NCBI GenBank assembly: GCA_030159075.1
Contig: BROG01000249.1
Location: forward strand, 862,349 to 926,348
Direction: 5' to 3'
Origin: Atrina japonica
Lineage: Eukaryota; Mollusca; Bivalvia; Pterioida; Pinnidae
DNA: 64,000 nucleotides
The notes beneath the pieces are model-generated. The model ran no database searches, had not been told where the DNA came from, and worked only from the letters and a program-made list of their open reading frames with translations. Of the stretch, positions 13,601 through 25,133 are shown in pieces. Position 1 is the first letter of the stretch. The number at the start of each line of letters is the position of its first letter. A program made the position numbers and the translations under genes.

Positions 13601-14226
13601 CAAGAGGCCCAATGGGCTTTAATGGTTCAAATTAGTCCACTGGTTCTTGAGAAGTTGAAATTGTTTAAATTTGGTAAAAAACCTATACTTACTTAGGTGT
13701 CTGTGACCTTGACCTTTGACCCCATGATCTTGGAATTTTGTCACAATGATCCTTAGATAATTCCTAACAACTTTCTCATATATCTTTGTATACAAAAAGC
13801 CAATGTATTCAAAAATTCAATCAGTTTTGAGGTATTAATCCATTTGTATACAATTGTACCTTATGCTATTCAAGCGCCTCCTAGTGGACCATTTATCAAC
13901 AGATTTCACTTTCATTTGCAAACTTTGTAGATATTAACTTAACAATCATACATACAAAATTCGAAAGTCATCCAATCATTAGTTCATGAGAAGATATTTA
14001 ATGATATACCAAGTTTTGGTCCCTTTTAGGGCCCCTATGGGTTCTAGCCCCTTTTTATTTGCAAACTTCATTTGTCTTCACATGGGGATGCTACATGCCA
14101 AATTTGGCTAAAACCGACCCACTGGTTTTTGAGAAGAAGTAGAAAATGTGTAAAAGTTAAAGACATGACAACAGACAAAAGACAATCGCAATAGGTCACC
14201 ATAAGCCTTGGGCTCAAGTGACCTAA
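13601..14226. repeat. Dispersed bivalve-type repeat, copy 1, ending in a hairpin
   Basis: It starts CAAGAGGCCCAATGGGC and contains TGACCTTGACCTTTGACCC at 13,704-13,722. It ends in a hairpin (13, AGGTCACC ... CAAGTGACCT, about 14,193-14,224) followed by TAAAA. The same sequence order recurs at 25,134-25,660. A terminal hairpin followed by CTAAA resembles the ends of non-autonomous Helitron-like elements, but the 5' end and insertion-site rule cannot be tested here. No coding capacity is seen. Confidence 0.75.
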
Positions 14227-15644
14227 AAAGAGAGAAATATCATTTCATGGTTATCTTGTGAACTTTATTTGTCCATTCTCAACATAAGATTAGGATCAGT
14301 TTATCCTCTCAAAAATATCAAAATGGTAAGTACTCTAGGTAGCCTACCTTTACAATTAATGTTGTTTACCCCAACAGGGGTCAACAGTCATAAAAATGTC
14401 CACTTGACCAAGGAATATTGAAAAACTATTTGTCCAAATGCAAAAATTACTTGCTCAAAAATGAGTCAGTGTAACATTTGTTTTGTGTTAAAACAAGTAA
14501 TTTTTACTGAATTAATTTTTGTATTCAACAATTTCATTTGTCCTATCAAACAAGTGAGACGTATCATTTCCTTGTCTGATTGCAAAATAGACTTGTCCTG
14601 GACAATCAGACAAATGTGATTGTTGAGCCCTGCTCAAACATTGTAACAGTTGTAAATATCTAAAATCTCTTTCTATTTCTCAATTGCATTGATTATCATG
14701 CTTATTGATCAAAAGCTATAGAGTGTATAGATAAGCAAAAATACAATTCTTGCTGACAAAATTTTATACTTTTATAGTAAAATCTATATAACCTGGCATA
14801 GTGGAGTCTTGTGAACTGTTTCTTGGCTGGGACAAGTTTAAATTTTAGGTAATAAAGCATATCAAAATTACATTGACTCAAGTAATTGTTCCTACTTGTC
14901 ATCATACATAAGTGAGGAACAAAACATTTTCCTGTGCAGATTGTTATAACCGAAAATTAAGTAGAATCAGCCGTATGCAGGGAACATGGCCCATGTCCTG
15001 GTTTTGGCATTCACATTAATAGGCATTTCATTTATTTGGCTATTTGCTATTTCTTTTAATTTTTTTATTGTCAGGCTGCCATATTTTAACTTTTAGGATA
15101 AATAATGACTAAAATTAAAAGATGTTATGTTCCTGACTGGGAATTTTTGACAAAAACTTTGGGAAAAAAAGATATGATTTGCGAATGGGAATAAAGCCCA
15201 ATGTCGCCTATATAAATTTGGAGGATAAAAAACCTGGTATGATAATCAAAAGGTTACTCCAATCCGCCATCTTATGTGAATCAGACAATATCTACCAGGG
15301 ATTATTGATTCTATTCCATTCACAGGAAATTAACTTCAATGGGGCAGCTTTGATAATGTATTTTTTTTACTTAATTGAATGAAATGTTGCACCTTACATA
15401 GACAGGTAGATGGAAAGTTAACAAAAGGGGAACAGACAGATTTACCTGTTTAGAGATAGTAAATCTGTAGTCAGCATATCTAATGAGTACTCAAGCTCAA
15501 GTCACTTTCTATGATTTCATGATTGAAAACATGCATAACTTATGCTGCAATTAAACATTTTGTATTTTTACTGAAATCAAATGTAAATAGTGGAGAACAG
15601 TACTGCTCATCTGAAGGAGAGACTTCAGAAATATATCATGATAT
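14227..15644. other. Mostly unique AT-rich DNA
   Basis: No gene is supported. 14,380-14,640 has words such as CTTGTCCTGGACAATCAGAC, reminiscent of another dispersed mollusc repeat, but only one copy is present in this window. The short frame at 15,179-15,382 has no recognisable motif. Confidence 0.4.
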
Positions 15645-15800
15645 TTTTTAGTATAGACATACTCAAGTTTTGTGTATAGACATACTCAAGTTTTGAGTAC
15701 TGCCATACTCAAGTTTTGCGTATAGACATACTCAAGTTTTGAGTTTTGCGTATAGACATACTCAAGTTTTGGGAACTGCCATACTCAAGTTTTGCCGATT
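15645..15800. repeat. Short tandem repeat based on CATACTCAAGTTTTG
   Basis: Six to seven copies of CATACTCAAGTTTTG are separated by TGTATAGA, AGTACTGC or GGGAACTGC linkers, giving a period of about 25 bp. It lies immediately left of an inverted repeat. Confidence 0.8.
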
Positions 15801-15862
15801 TGTTTTACGCTCAACAAATTTTGAGTTGGGGGAGGCCAGTTTTTAATGGTGGAGGAGAGAAG

Positions 15863-15938
15863 CCGGTGTCATGTTGTAAATTTTGAATTTACTGTTTACA
15901 CCCACCCAGTAAATTCAAATTTTACAACATGACACCGG
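15863..15938. repeat. Inverted repeat, 32-bp arms, 12-bp loop
   Basis: The left arm 15,863-15,894 (CCGGTGTCATGTTGTAAA onward) and right arm 15,907-15,938 pair at 31 of 32 positions around the loop TTTACACCCACC. It is a short foldback element or transcript hairpin; no coding. Confidence 0.9.
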
Positions 15939-16599
15939 TTTGGCGGTTACGATGTACCTGGTAAGAGACCACTGGCCTTCCGCAAGTATTTTGTGGGAGA
16001 TTGATATATTTGACCTAATATTTTATGTGAAAAAAACGATGTATTTTCATTGGCATCCAAAAGTTTTACAAACATGTAGTCAAAATAACAAGGTAAAGAG
16101 TAAACTGATGACTTCAGGCCCAGAGATCAATATCTGATCAACTACAAGGCTGCATTTCTCCCACGTAAATACGTGCATAAAACTATATCAAAATACCTTC
16201 ACAATAAAACAAACAAGTTTTATGTTGCTTTGAAACTGTGTGGTAACGTGTAGTACCTGACAATATACATTATCTGGCCGACTTAACTTACCATTGCTTA
16301 TCTGTTGTTCTCTGCCTGAATGTCGGCGTACGGATCTGCCAGCCGAATGCTACAACCTGTAGTTCCACCTTTGAGTGCGTTCGATATTTTTTCTCGGTAA
16401 AATGATTTCAGCTGTCAAGAAGCTTTACATATAATGTCCCTTTACCATCAAAACCAAATCGTTTCTTTAGAATGATGTTTTACTTCTAAATTTGAAAATT
16501 AAACATCTTTGAAAATTCAATGGATTTTTTATTCGATCCGACCCGATCGTTTTAAGGGGCAGAATTTGGCACATAAGTGCAAATGAAGGCTTAAAAACG
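15939..16599. other. No recognisable feature
   Basis: Unique-looking sequence with no long open frame, RNA gene or array. Confidence 0.4.
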
Positions 16600-16800
16600 C
16601 AAGAATGCATATTAACGCGATCCTTACAATATCTCTATTATTCTTTTTAACTTTGCATCATTAGGCCTACGCCTTTACATCTTCCGTTATCAAACGTTTT
16701 GCGTTTACACCATTTAATTATGTCCCGTTATCAAGCGTTTTGCGTTTACGCCCTTTAATTATGTCGTTTTCGCGTTATTACATCTTTACTTTTTGATACA
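16600..16800. repeat. First degenerate copies of the CGCGTTATTACGTC satellite
   Basis: GTTATCAAACGTTTTGCGTTTAC-like units are repeated twice (about 16,685 and 16,728) and end in TTTTCGCGTTATTACATC. The wording matches the larger satellite at 19,030-24,650. Confidence 0.6.
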
Positions 16801-16899
16801 AATTTTGCTTAACTGCCCCTTTTGGCCTTTTGATTTTTTATTTATTTTGTATGATACTGATCTACGAAAGCCGATTAGTATCAAAGAAAAAAGAAAATT

Positions 16900-18030
16900 T
16901 TCTCGTAATTACGAGATAGTTATCTCGTTATTACGAGAAAAGATTGCGTAATTACGAGATAATTATCTAGTAATTACGCGATCTTATCTCGTAATAACGA
17001 GATAGTTTTCTCGTAATAACGAGAACAGATCTCGTAATTACGAGATAGGTAGGGATAGGAAATTATAGAGACTCGGACGTTTTTGGACCGACCGGACGGA
17101 ATTAGATTATTATACGACAGCGGGGAATATAATTCTACGGAAGAGTAATGTTGCTATGTGTAAAAATATATATTACCGAAATTTCAAGTTATTATCTCTA
17201 AATATCGAGTTAATATATAAAATTTTCGAGTTATCTAGTTTGATTTTTAGAGTGGTATTAATAGATGCATTCAGTTCTGGTCAGCACAACAACTACTCAG
17301 AGACCTACGTGAAGCGAATGGAATTAGTCTTAATCTTGAACATTAGTGATTGATCATATAACACTGATTATTTTTACCTTAATATCTGGACAGATATTCC
17401 AATATCTCAAGAAAAAAATTAAGAAAATTTATCATGTTTACTTGATTAAAAGAGAATTTAATTTACTCAATTATAACGATTAACTGGATATCGACATAAC
17501 CCTTATGTCAACCATCGTTGCCAATGAGAAAGACATGGTGAATATTAGAATAATAAAATTTCACGTTTTTGTTTTCATTATCAAACTGATGAAAATACTA
17601 CATATAATTAACCACACTAACACACACACACACTTCAAATTTCGAATTATTATTCCGAAATATCGAGTTATTATATATATATTAACTATGATTTCCTATC
17701 CCTAACTATCTCGTTATTACGAGAATTTTTCTCGTTATAACGAAAAAACTATCTCGTAATAACGAGATCTTGTCTCGTAATAACGACATAATTATCTCGT
17801 AATTACGAGATCTTTTCTCGTTATTACGCCATAATTATCTCGTAATTACGAGATCTGTTCTCGTAATTACGAGATCTTTTCTCGTTCTTACGCCATATTT
17901 ATCTCGTAATAACGACATAATTTTCTCGTAATTACGAGATCTTTTCTCGTTATTACGACATAGTTATCTCGTAATTGCGAGATTTTATCTCGTAATAACG
18001 ACATAATTTTCTCGTAATAACGAGATTTTT
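16900..18030. repeat. Two arrays of the palindrome TCTCGTAATTACGAGA in inverted orientation
   Basis: Arrays at 16,900-17,045 and 17,705-18,030 consist of tandem near-palindromic units based on TCTCGTAATTACGAGA, with TAATAACG variants. The inner boundaries mirror each other: the left array ends GAGATAGGTAGGGATAGG then AAAT, the right begins ATTTCCTATCCCTAACTATCTC. The 640-bp interior has no recognised gene. The structure resembles a transposable unit with long repetitive inverted ends, although no target duplication could be assigned. Confidence 0.8.
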
Positions 18031-18480
18031 TTCTTCGTAGTAAGAAGGGCAAAAAAAGATAAAGAACTCTATATGTCTGTACTGAGTTAGATAAATAGAA
18101 ATTGGAAATTCATTGAGCTTCTGTAAGATTCGCGTTATTACGTCTGTATTTACATTTATACACCAAAATCTGCATAAATTACGTCTTTTGATTTTATTAA
18201 AGTTGAATTACATGAAATAGCCTACGTATCAGCTGTCAAGCTTTCACTTTTAACAGACAAGGGGAGTTTGTTTTTTAAAAAAAAAAAACATGTAACATAG
18301 CATTCATTACATTTAGTACATTTGTTCTTCGCGATTGGTATGTTCATGTCACAATTGTTAGATTTAGTTTTCTTATTTCATTAGCCACAACAGCTGTAGG
18401 GTAGAGGTGGACATGTTTTCAAATTGGACAAAGTAGGCATAATTCGCTGATGTTTAATACCGCATCACTATATGGTGGTA
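18031..18480. other. Spacer with one satellite-like word
   Basis: Contains TTCGCGTTATTACGTC near 18,130 and an A-run near 18,280; otherwise nothing is recognised. Confidence 0.4.
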
Positions 18481-18870
18481 CTCGGTGAATATGATTAACA
18501 TTTTGAATTTTGCGTAGTGAGCAGGTATAGTGTGCCCATCAAGTTTATAAAATAGGTATAAAACCTTTAATTTTTCTATAAAAAGTCAGAAAATTAAAAA
18601 AAATCACAAAATTTTGATATCGCTCCGCTCGGCGAATATGATTAACACTTAAATTTTGCATAGTGAGCAGGTATAGGTGTGTCCATAAAGTTGATAAAAT
18701 AGGTATAAAACTTTTAATTTTTCTATAAAAGTCAGAAAAGTTTAAAAATCACCAAATTTTCGTGCATCGCTCCGCTTGGCGAATAATTTATTAAGTATAC
18801 ACCCAAGTATTATTTTATGTCAACAGGCTAAAAACACCCACCTTTTAAAATTTTTCAAGATCCGCCACTG
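18481..18870. mobile_element. Fragment of a GATCCGCCACTG-ended non-autonomous element with internal duplication
   Basis: A 147-bp segment is tandemly duplicated: CTCGGTGAATATGATT at 18,481 and CTCGGCGAATATGATT at 18,628, with a partial third start near 18,776. The block ends in CAAGATCCGCCACTG. Elements ending in this word are widespread in invertebrate genomes (family knowledge). Compare 26,793-26,948. Confidence 0.55.
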
Positions 18871-19029
18871 ATGTATATATTTTTTGCATAATCAAAGGCA
18901 CATGAAAATTTTTACCGGCAAAAACATTTTCATAAAAAATTGGCCCAAACACTTTTGGTTTGCTTCCTTCGCCAATGATTATAAAGACTATTTCATTTAT
19001 AAAACAAATTTCCCGCACAATTTCTGTGT
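18871..19029. other. Short unique spacer
   Basis: No supported feature. Confidence 0.4.
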
Positions 19030-20000
19030 GATTATTTATTACGTCTTTTTATCCATGTTATTATTCCTCTTCAATTCGCCTTATATCGCCTATTCTATTC
19101 GCGTTATTATTCCTCTTCAATTCGCCTTATAACGCCTTTTTATCCATGTTATTATTCCTCTTCAGTGCGCGTTATTACGTATTTTTATCCGCGTTATTTT
19201 TCCTTTTCAATTTGCGTTATTATGTCCTTTCTATCCCCGTTATTACTCCTCTTCAATTCGCGTATATACATCTTTTCTGTCCGACTTTTCATTCCTTCTC
19301 AATTCGCGTTATTACGTCTTTCTTATCCACGTTATAACGTCCTTTCTATCCTCGTTCTTATTCCTACAAAATTTGTGTTAAATACGTCTTTTTATCCACG
19401 TTAATTTTCCTCTTCAACTCGGTTACTATATGTGTTTTATTCCCCTTATTATTCCTGTTCAATTCGCCTTATTACATCTTTTTTATCCGCATTATTATTC
19501 CCATTAAATTTGTGTCATTACGTCCTTTTAATGGTGTTATAATTCTTCTTCATTCCCGTTATTACGTCTTTTCTATCCGCGTCATTATTCCTATTCAATT
19601 TATGTTAATACTTCTTTTTATCCGCGTTCATATTCCTCTTCAATTCACGTTACGTCTTTTTTTTTATCTGCATTATTATTCTTATTCATTTTGTGTTATT
19701 ACGTCTTTTTATCTGCGTTTTGATTCCTCTTCAATTCGCGTTATTACGTTTGTTTTTCTATTCGCGTTATTTTTCCTATTCAATTTGTGTTATTACGTCT
19801 TTTTTATCTGCGTTATTATTACTATACAATTACTCTACAATTACGTCATTTATATCCGCATTATCATTCCTATTCCATTCGCATTATTACAGTTTTATTC
19901 GCATTCAGTTTGTGTTATTACGTCTTTTCATCCACGTTATCATTCCTTTTCAATTCGAGTTATTACTTCTCTTCGATTCGCGTTTAAGAAGAAGGACACT
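19030..20000. repeat. TTCGCGTTATTACGTC satellite, segment 1
   Basis: Irregular units of about 25-50 bp are built from TTCGCGTTATTACGTC, TTTTTATCCGCG and TTATTATTCCTCTTCAATTC. All copies have the same orientation. The pyrimidine-rich plus strand yields spurious frames rich in Leu/Phe/Ser/Tyr. Many units keep CpG dinucleotides, unusual in such an AT-rich context. Confidence 0.9.
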
Positions 20001-20900
20001 TGGTCACGTGACCAGAATGTCAATACAGTATATCAAACTGGAACTGATGTAAAGATGATATATGAGGCAAATTTTCCACAGAAGACATAAATTGAATTGT
20101 AAATTCATATCAAGAAGTAAATTAATGTGTTCTTTGTGAATAAGATAATTTAACAGTCATATTTTTGTGTCAGCTATGAAACACAGCTTCACATTATCTG
20201 GCATATTTTGTCCCTTTGTCTGTATCTCTGGATACAGTCACATTTTTACATAAATTTTCATAACTTTATTATCATATCTGATACGTTTGTAAAACTTACA
20301 AGAAGGTTCATTTTGATGAGGTGCATCGCTTAATCAAGGCCAAGGTCATGTTCAAGGCCACGCTCAAGATCAAATAATGGTATTTTTGTTAAAAAAATAT
20401 TCAATTTAGGCACACTTCAAGGTGTTATTTCTTCGCTACATGCCAACAACTTGTTTTAGTGTTAACTATTCTAAATTGATCAATTATGACTCAATTTTTT
20501 TTACAGTGACTGAATTTAAGATTTAAGTGTGATAGAAATTTGGTATTTTGGGGGTTATAACTTTCAATCTATCATCCTCTTTATCCACAAACTCTAATAA
20601 AAGCATAAAAACACATTGATATCATGGCTTTAGATAAAATTTTACCAAGTTATATAGAAAAATATGAACTTTGTAACTAAATGACTATTTTTTTATAATG
20701 AATAGGGCAGTCGATGAAAAAAATCAGAATTCGGGAAAGGGGCGTAACTCTTGCATTTGTAACTATCCCTTATATACCCACAAATATTCCAGATTATTCA
20801 TTCTATCAATTAATACATTTATAATGAATAAGTATGCAAAAATAAAGAAAAATTTGATAATATATCTTTTGTATATCTCCATGTACCCTTCTCCCCCTTA
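20001..20900. other. Sequence interrupting the satellite
   Basis: Unrelated to the flanking satellite. 20,335-20,370 contains CCAAGGTCATGTTCAAGGCC, similar in style to the half-site-rich repeat at 13,601. The flanking satellite resumes at about 20,905. No coding sequence is recognised. Confidence 0.5.
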
Positions 20901-20904
20901 ACTT

Positions 20905-21010
20905 TTTATATCTTTTCTGTCCGTGTTTTCATTCCTTTTCAATTCGCGTTATTACATCATTCTATCCGCGATTTCGCGTTATTACGTCCTTTCTATCCGC
21001 GTGTTATACC
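20905..21010. repeat. TTCGCGTTATTACGTC satellite, segment 2
   Basis: A short stretch of the same satellite between two interruptions (TTCAATTCGCGTTATTACATC and CGCGTTATTACGTCC words). Confidence 0.8.
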
Positions 21011-21895
21011 TCTGTTACGCTTATTTGGAGTCAGCAGGAATTAGGCAAAACCAGCCGGAAAACAAAATTTGGGCCATATATTCAAAAATCAAACTGGCAT
21101 CTATTCTTACAGCTTTGTAAGAATTCCGTTCGAATACTTAGCGTGTACTTCGAACCTGCCTTGAACGATTCTTGCACATTCCGGGTGTGATTAGCTCGAA
21201 TGTGGTTGGAACATTATTCAGAATTATTTAGAAGGCTGTTAGAATCCAGTCAAAATATTTAGAATGCACTTCAACTGCAGAGCGACTACAGTTGGCTTGT
21301 TGCCCGAATATCGCCCGAAGTTTGGTCGGAAGAACTGTGTTGCTGGTGGTGTTATGGACTCAGCGACATGTGCTGATGAAATTTAAAAAACAGGGTCCGG
21401 TGCCTGTTCTTCATGTTCTTGGACAGCACCTCTCAGCGGCCTAGTTGGTGACCGATGCCAGTGGTTGATTTCTTTATAACATTTCTCCTCGGCATGGCAT
21501 GATGTTATATATATGAGACTGCTAATTAACAACTAAATGCCAGCAGCAGCTATAAAACACGGTTTTATACGAAGGACTACCGTTTGCATTCTCCTTCAAA
21601 TGCGATCAAAATGTCTCGAATGATGTCAGAATGCCATAAGACTGTTTAGAATGTAATCAGGATGCAGTTGGAATACACTTCAAATGTTGTTCGATATTTC
21701 TCCACTACGAATGCTCCTCGAAAGTTTTGAGCATGAGCAAAATATTCGGACTGGCCACAAGAATGGACCACAATATTCGGAATGTACCCGGAATACAAAC
21801 CGAATATTTAGAATGCACTTCGAATATCCAGGAATATACCACGGATTTTCATTCCAACGACATTCCGGCTCATTCTGCCCCTAGTGTGACTAGGG
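21011..21895. mobile_element. Probable insertion inside the satellite, family unknown
   Basis: About 885 bp of unrelated sequence begins after CGCGTGTTATACC and ends before GGGTATTACATC, where the satellite resumes. It has GAATGCACTTCGAAT and GAATACACTTCAAAT words repeated in scattered form, which suggests a dispersed repeat. No open frame exceeds 85 codons and none has a known motif. Confidence 0.5.
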
Positions 21896-22380
21896 TATTA
21901 CATCTTTTCTGTCCGCGTTTTCACATTTCGTTTCAATATGCGTTTTTACGTTTTTTTTCTATCCGCGTTCTTATTCTTCTTTGATTTGTTCAGTTCGTGT
22001 CATTACGACTTTAGAGTTTGTGTTATTTCGTCTTTCTAGTTCGCCTTATTATGTCTTTTCATTTCATGATATCACGTATTTTCAATTTACATTATTACGT
22101 CCTTTCAATTCACATTAATATGCTTTTTTTATTTCGCACTGTTGTCTTTTAAATTCCCGCTATTATGCCTCTTCTATTCGCATTATTACGTCTTTTTAAA
22201 TTGCAATATAACCCTTTTCAAATATACGTTAGTACACCCTTTTTCTTCTTCATTACTAGGCGTTTGTCGCTTTACTATGGTTTTAAATTCGCGTTACTAC
22301 GCACTTTCCATTTTATTATGTAGCCTCTTAATTCGCGTTAATGTGCCTATTACTAACTTTTGAATTCGCTTTATTACGTC
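21896..22380. repeat. TTCGCGTTATTACGTC satellite, segment 3 (irregular)
   Basis: Same vocabulary as segment 1, with shorter and more diverged units, grading into the 101-bp array. Confidence 0.85.
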
Positions 22381-24650
22381 TTTCCAATTTTGCATTATTT
22401 TGCTTCTATAAATTCTCATTATTATTCCTATTCAGTTCTCGCTAATCGCTATTGCTCTTTTTATTTCCAATTCACTCTTTTTATTATGTCGTTTTCTAAA
22501 TTCGCGTTATTTTGCTTCAAAAATCCTCATTATTATTCCTATTCAGTTCTCGCTAATCGCTATGCCGCTTTTTAAATTCGCGTTATTTTGCTTTATAAAT
22601 TCTCATTGTTATTCTTTTTCAGTTCTCGCTATTGCTCTTTTTATTTTCAATTCGCTCTTTTTATTATGCCGCTTTTTAAATTCGCGTTATTTTCCTATCT
22701 AGATCCTCATTATTATTCCTAATCAGTTCTCGCTAATCACTATTGCTGTTTTTATTTTTAATTCGCTCTTTTTATTATGTCCCTTTTTAAATTCGCGTTA
22801 TTTTGCTTTATAAATTCTGATTATTATTACTTTCCATTTCTTGTTATTGCTCTTTTTTTCAATTCGCCCTTTTTATTATGCCGCTTTTTAAATTCGCGTT
22901 ATTTTGCTTTATAAATTCTGATTATTATTACTTTTCATTTCTTGTTATAGCTCTTTTTTTCAATTCGCTCTTTTTTAATATATCGCTTTTTAAATTCGCG
23001 TTATTTTGCTTTATAAATTCTGATTATTATTCTTTTTCATTTCTTGTTATTGCTCTTTTTTTCAATTCACTCTTTTTATTATGTCGCTTTTTAAATTCGC
23101 GTTATTTTGCTTTATAAATTCTGATTATTATTCCTTTTCATTTCTTGTTATTGCTCTTTTTTTCAATTCGCTCTTTTTATTATGCCGCTTTTTATTTTGC
23201 TTTATAAATTCTGGTTATTATTCCTTTTCATTTCTTGTTATTGCTCTTTTTTCAATTCGCTCTTTTTATTATGCCGCTTTTTATTTTGCTTTATAAATTC
23301 TGGTTATTATTCCTTTTCATTTCTTGTTATTGCTCTTTTTTTCAATTCGCTCTTTTTATTATGCCGCGTTTTATTTTGCTTTATAAATTCTGGTTATTAT
23401 TCCTTTTCATTTCTTTTTATTGCTCTTTTTTTCAATTCGCTCTTTTTATTATGTCCCTTTTTAAATTCGCGTTATTTTGCTTTATAAGTTCTGATTATTA
23501 TTCCTTTTCATTTCTTGTTATTGCTCTTTTTTTTTAATTCGCTCTTTTTATTATATCCCTTTTTAAATTCGCGTTATTTTGCTTTATAAATTCTGATTAT
23601 TATTCCTTTTCATTTCTTGTTATTGCTCTTTTTTTCAATTCGCTCTTTTTATTATGCCGCTTTTTATTTTGCTTTATAAATTTTTATTATTATTCCTTTT
23701 CATTTCTTGTTATTGCTCTTTTTTTTCAATTCGCCCTTTTTATTATGTCCCTTTTTAAATTCGCGTTATTTTGCTTTATAAATTCTGATTATTATTCCTT
23801 TTCATTTCTTTTTATTGCTCTTTTTTTCAATTCGCTCTTTTTATTATGTCCCTTTTTAAATTCGCGTTATTTTGCTTTATAAATTCTGATTATTATTCCT
23901 TTCCATTTCTTGTTATTGCTCTTTTTTTCAAATCGCTCTTTTTATTATGTCGCGTTTTAAATTGGCGTTATTTTGATTTATAAATTCTGATTATTATTAC
24001 TTTCCATTTCTTGTTATTGCTCTTTTTTTCAATTCGCTCTTTTTATTATGTCGCTTTTTAAATTCGCGTTATTTTGCTTTATAAATTCTGATTATTTCTT
24101 GTTATTGCTCTTTTTTTCAATTCTCTCTTTTTATTATGCCGCTTTTTATTTTGCTTTATAAATTCTGGTTGTTATTCCTTTTCATTTCTTGTTATTGCTC
24201 TTTTTTTCAATTCGCTCTTTTTATTATGTCCCTTTTTAAATTCGCGTTATTTTGCTTTATAAATTCTGATTATTATTCCTTTTCATTTCTTGTTATTGCT
24301 CTTTTTTCCAATTCGCCCTTTTTATTATGTCGCTTTTTAAATTCGCGTTATTTTGCTTTATAAATTCTGATTATTATTCCTTTTCATTTCTTGTTATTGC
24401 TCTTTTTTTCAATTCGCTCTTTTTATTATGCCACTTTTTATTTTGCTTTATAAATTCTAATTATTATTCCTTTTCATTTCTTGTTATTGCTCTTTTTTCA
24501 AATCGCTCCTTTTTTATGTCGCTTTTTAAATTCGCGTTATTTTGTTTTATAAATTCTGATTATTATTCCTTTCCATTTCTTGTTATTGCTCTTTTTTTCA
24601 AATCGCTCTTTTTGTTATGTCGCTTTTTAAATTCGCATTAAAATTGCTTC
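22381..24650. repeat. About 101-bp satellite array, roughly 23 copies
   Basis: The unit runs TCGCTCTTTTTATTATGCCG, CTTTTTAAATTCGCGTTATT, TTGCTTTATAAATTCTGATT, ATTATTCCTTTTCATTTCTT, GTTATTGCTC and a T-run. A shorter form of about 88 bp lacks TAAATTCGCG. The two forms are interspersed. This is a longer, regularised derivative of the irregular satellite on its left. Frames such as FNSLFLLCRF are artefacts. Confidence 0.95.
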
Positions 24651-24727
24651 TTGTTTTGCATCATTATGAATTTTCAATATCTCAACGCCTTTCAGTTTTG
24701 CGCTATCACACTTTTTTTCGCGTTACA

Positions 24728-25035
24728 ACGTATAATAGCTATACATTTTCTGGACATTTTCGCTTGTTTCACTCTTACTCTAGCTATTATACGTTTTAAG
24801 GTAATGGAAAAAACATCCAAAAACATGAAAACTTCCCATAAGGGTTGACCTGACAATTTTGGTCCTATTGATTTTTTTGTAGATCTTTGCGTGCTGAACA
24901 TTTTTGCTTCTTTCACTTTTACTCTAGCTATCATACTTTTCAAGATGATGTCAAAAGGCATTCAAAAACATGAAAAATCCACTTAAAAGGGGATATAACT
25001 CTCATGAGGGTCGACCCGACAATTTCCACCAGAAT
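24728..25035. repeat. Duplicated ~140-bp segment with a 14-bp inverted repeat
   Basis: Copy 1 (about 24,757-24,870) and copy 2 (about 24,896-25,030) share TTTCACTCTTACTCTAGCTA, CCAAAAACATGAAAA and GGTTGACCTGACAATTT-like words. ACGTATAATAGCTA at 24,728-24,741 is the exact reverse complement of 24,781-24,794. Confidence 0.75.
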
Positions 25036-25133
25036 AAACTTTTGGTAGATTTTCACAAGAAACGGGTTTTTTTTTCTAGCTTTAATGATTTTGGAGATAC
25101 ATGTATTAAATAAAAAAAACATTAAAAAAACAT

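Noticed and set aside
19030..24650. Many Phe/Leu/Ser/Tyr-rich frames resembling membrane proteins
   Set aside because: They are translations of a T-rich satellite with a 101-bp period and shift frame from unit to unit.
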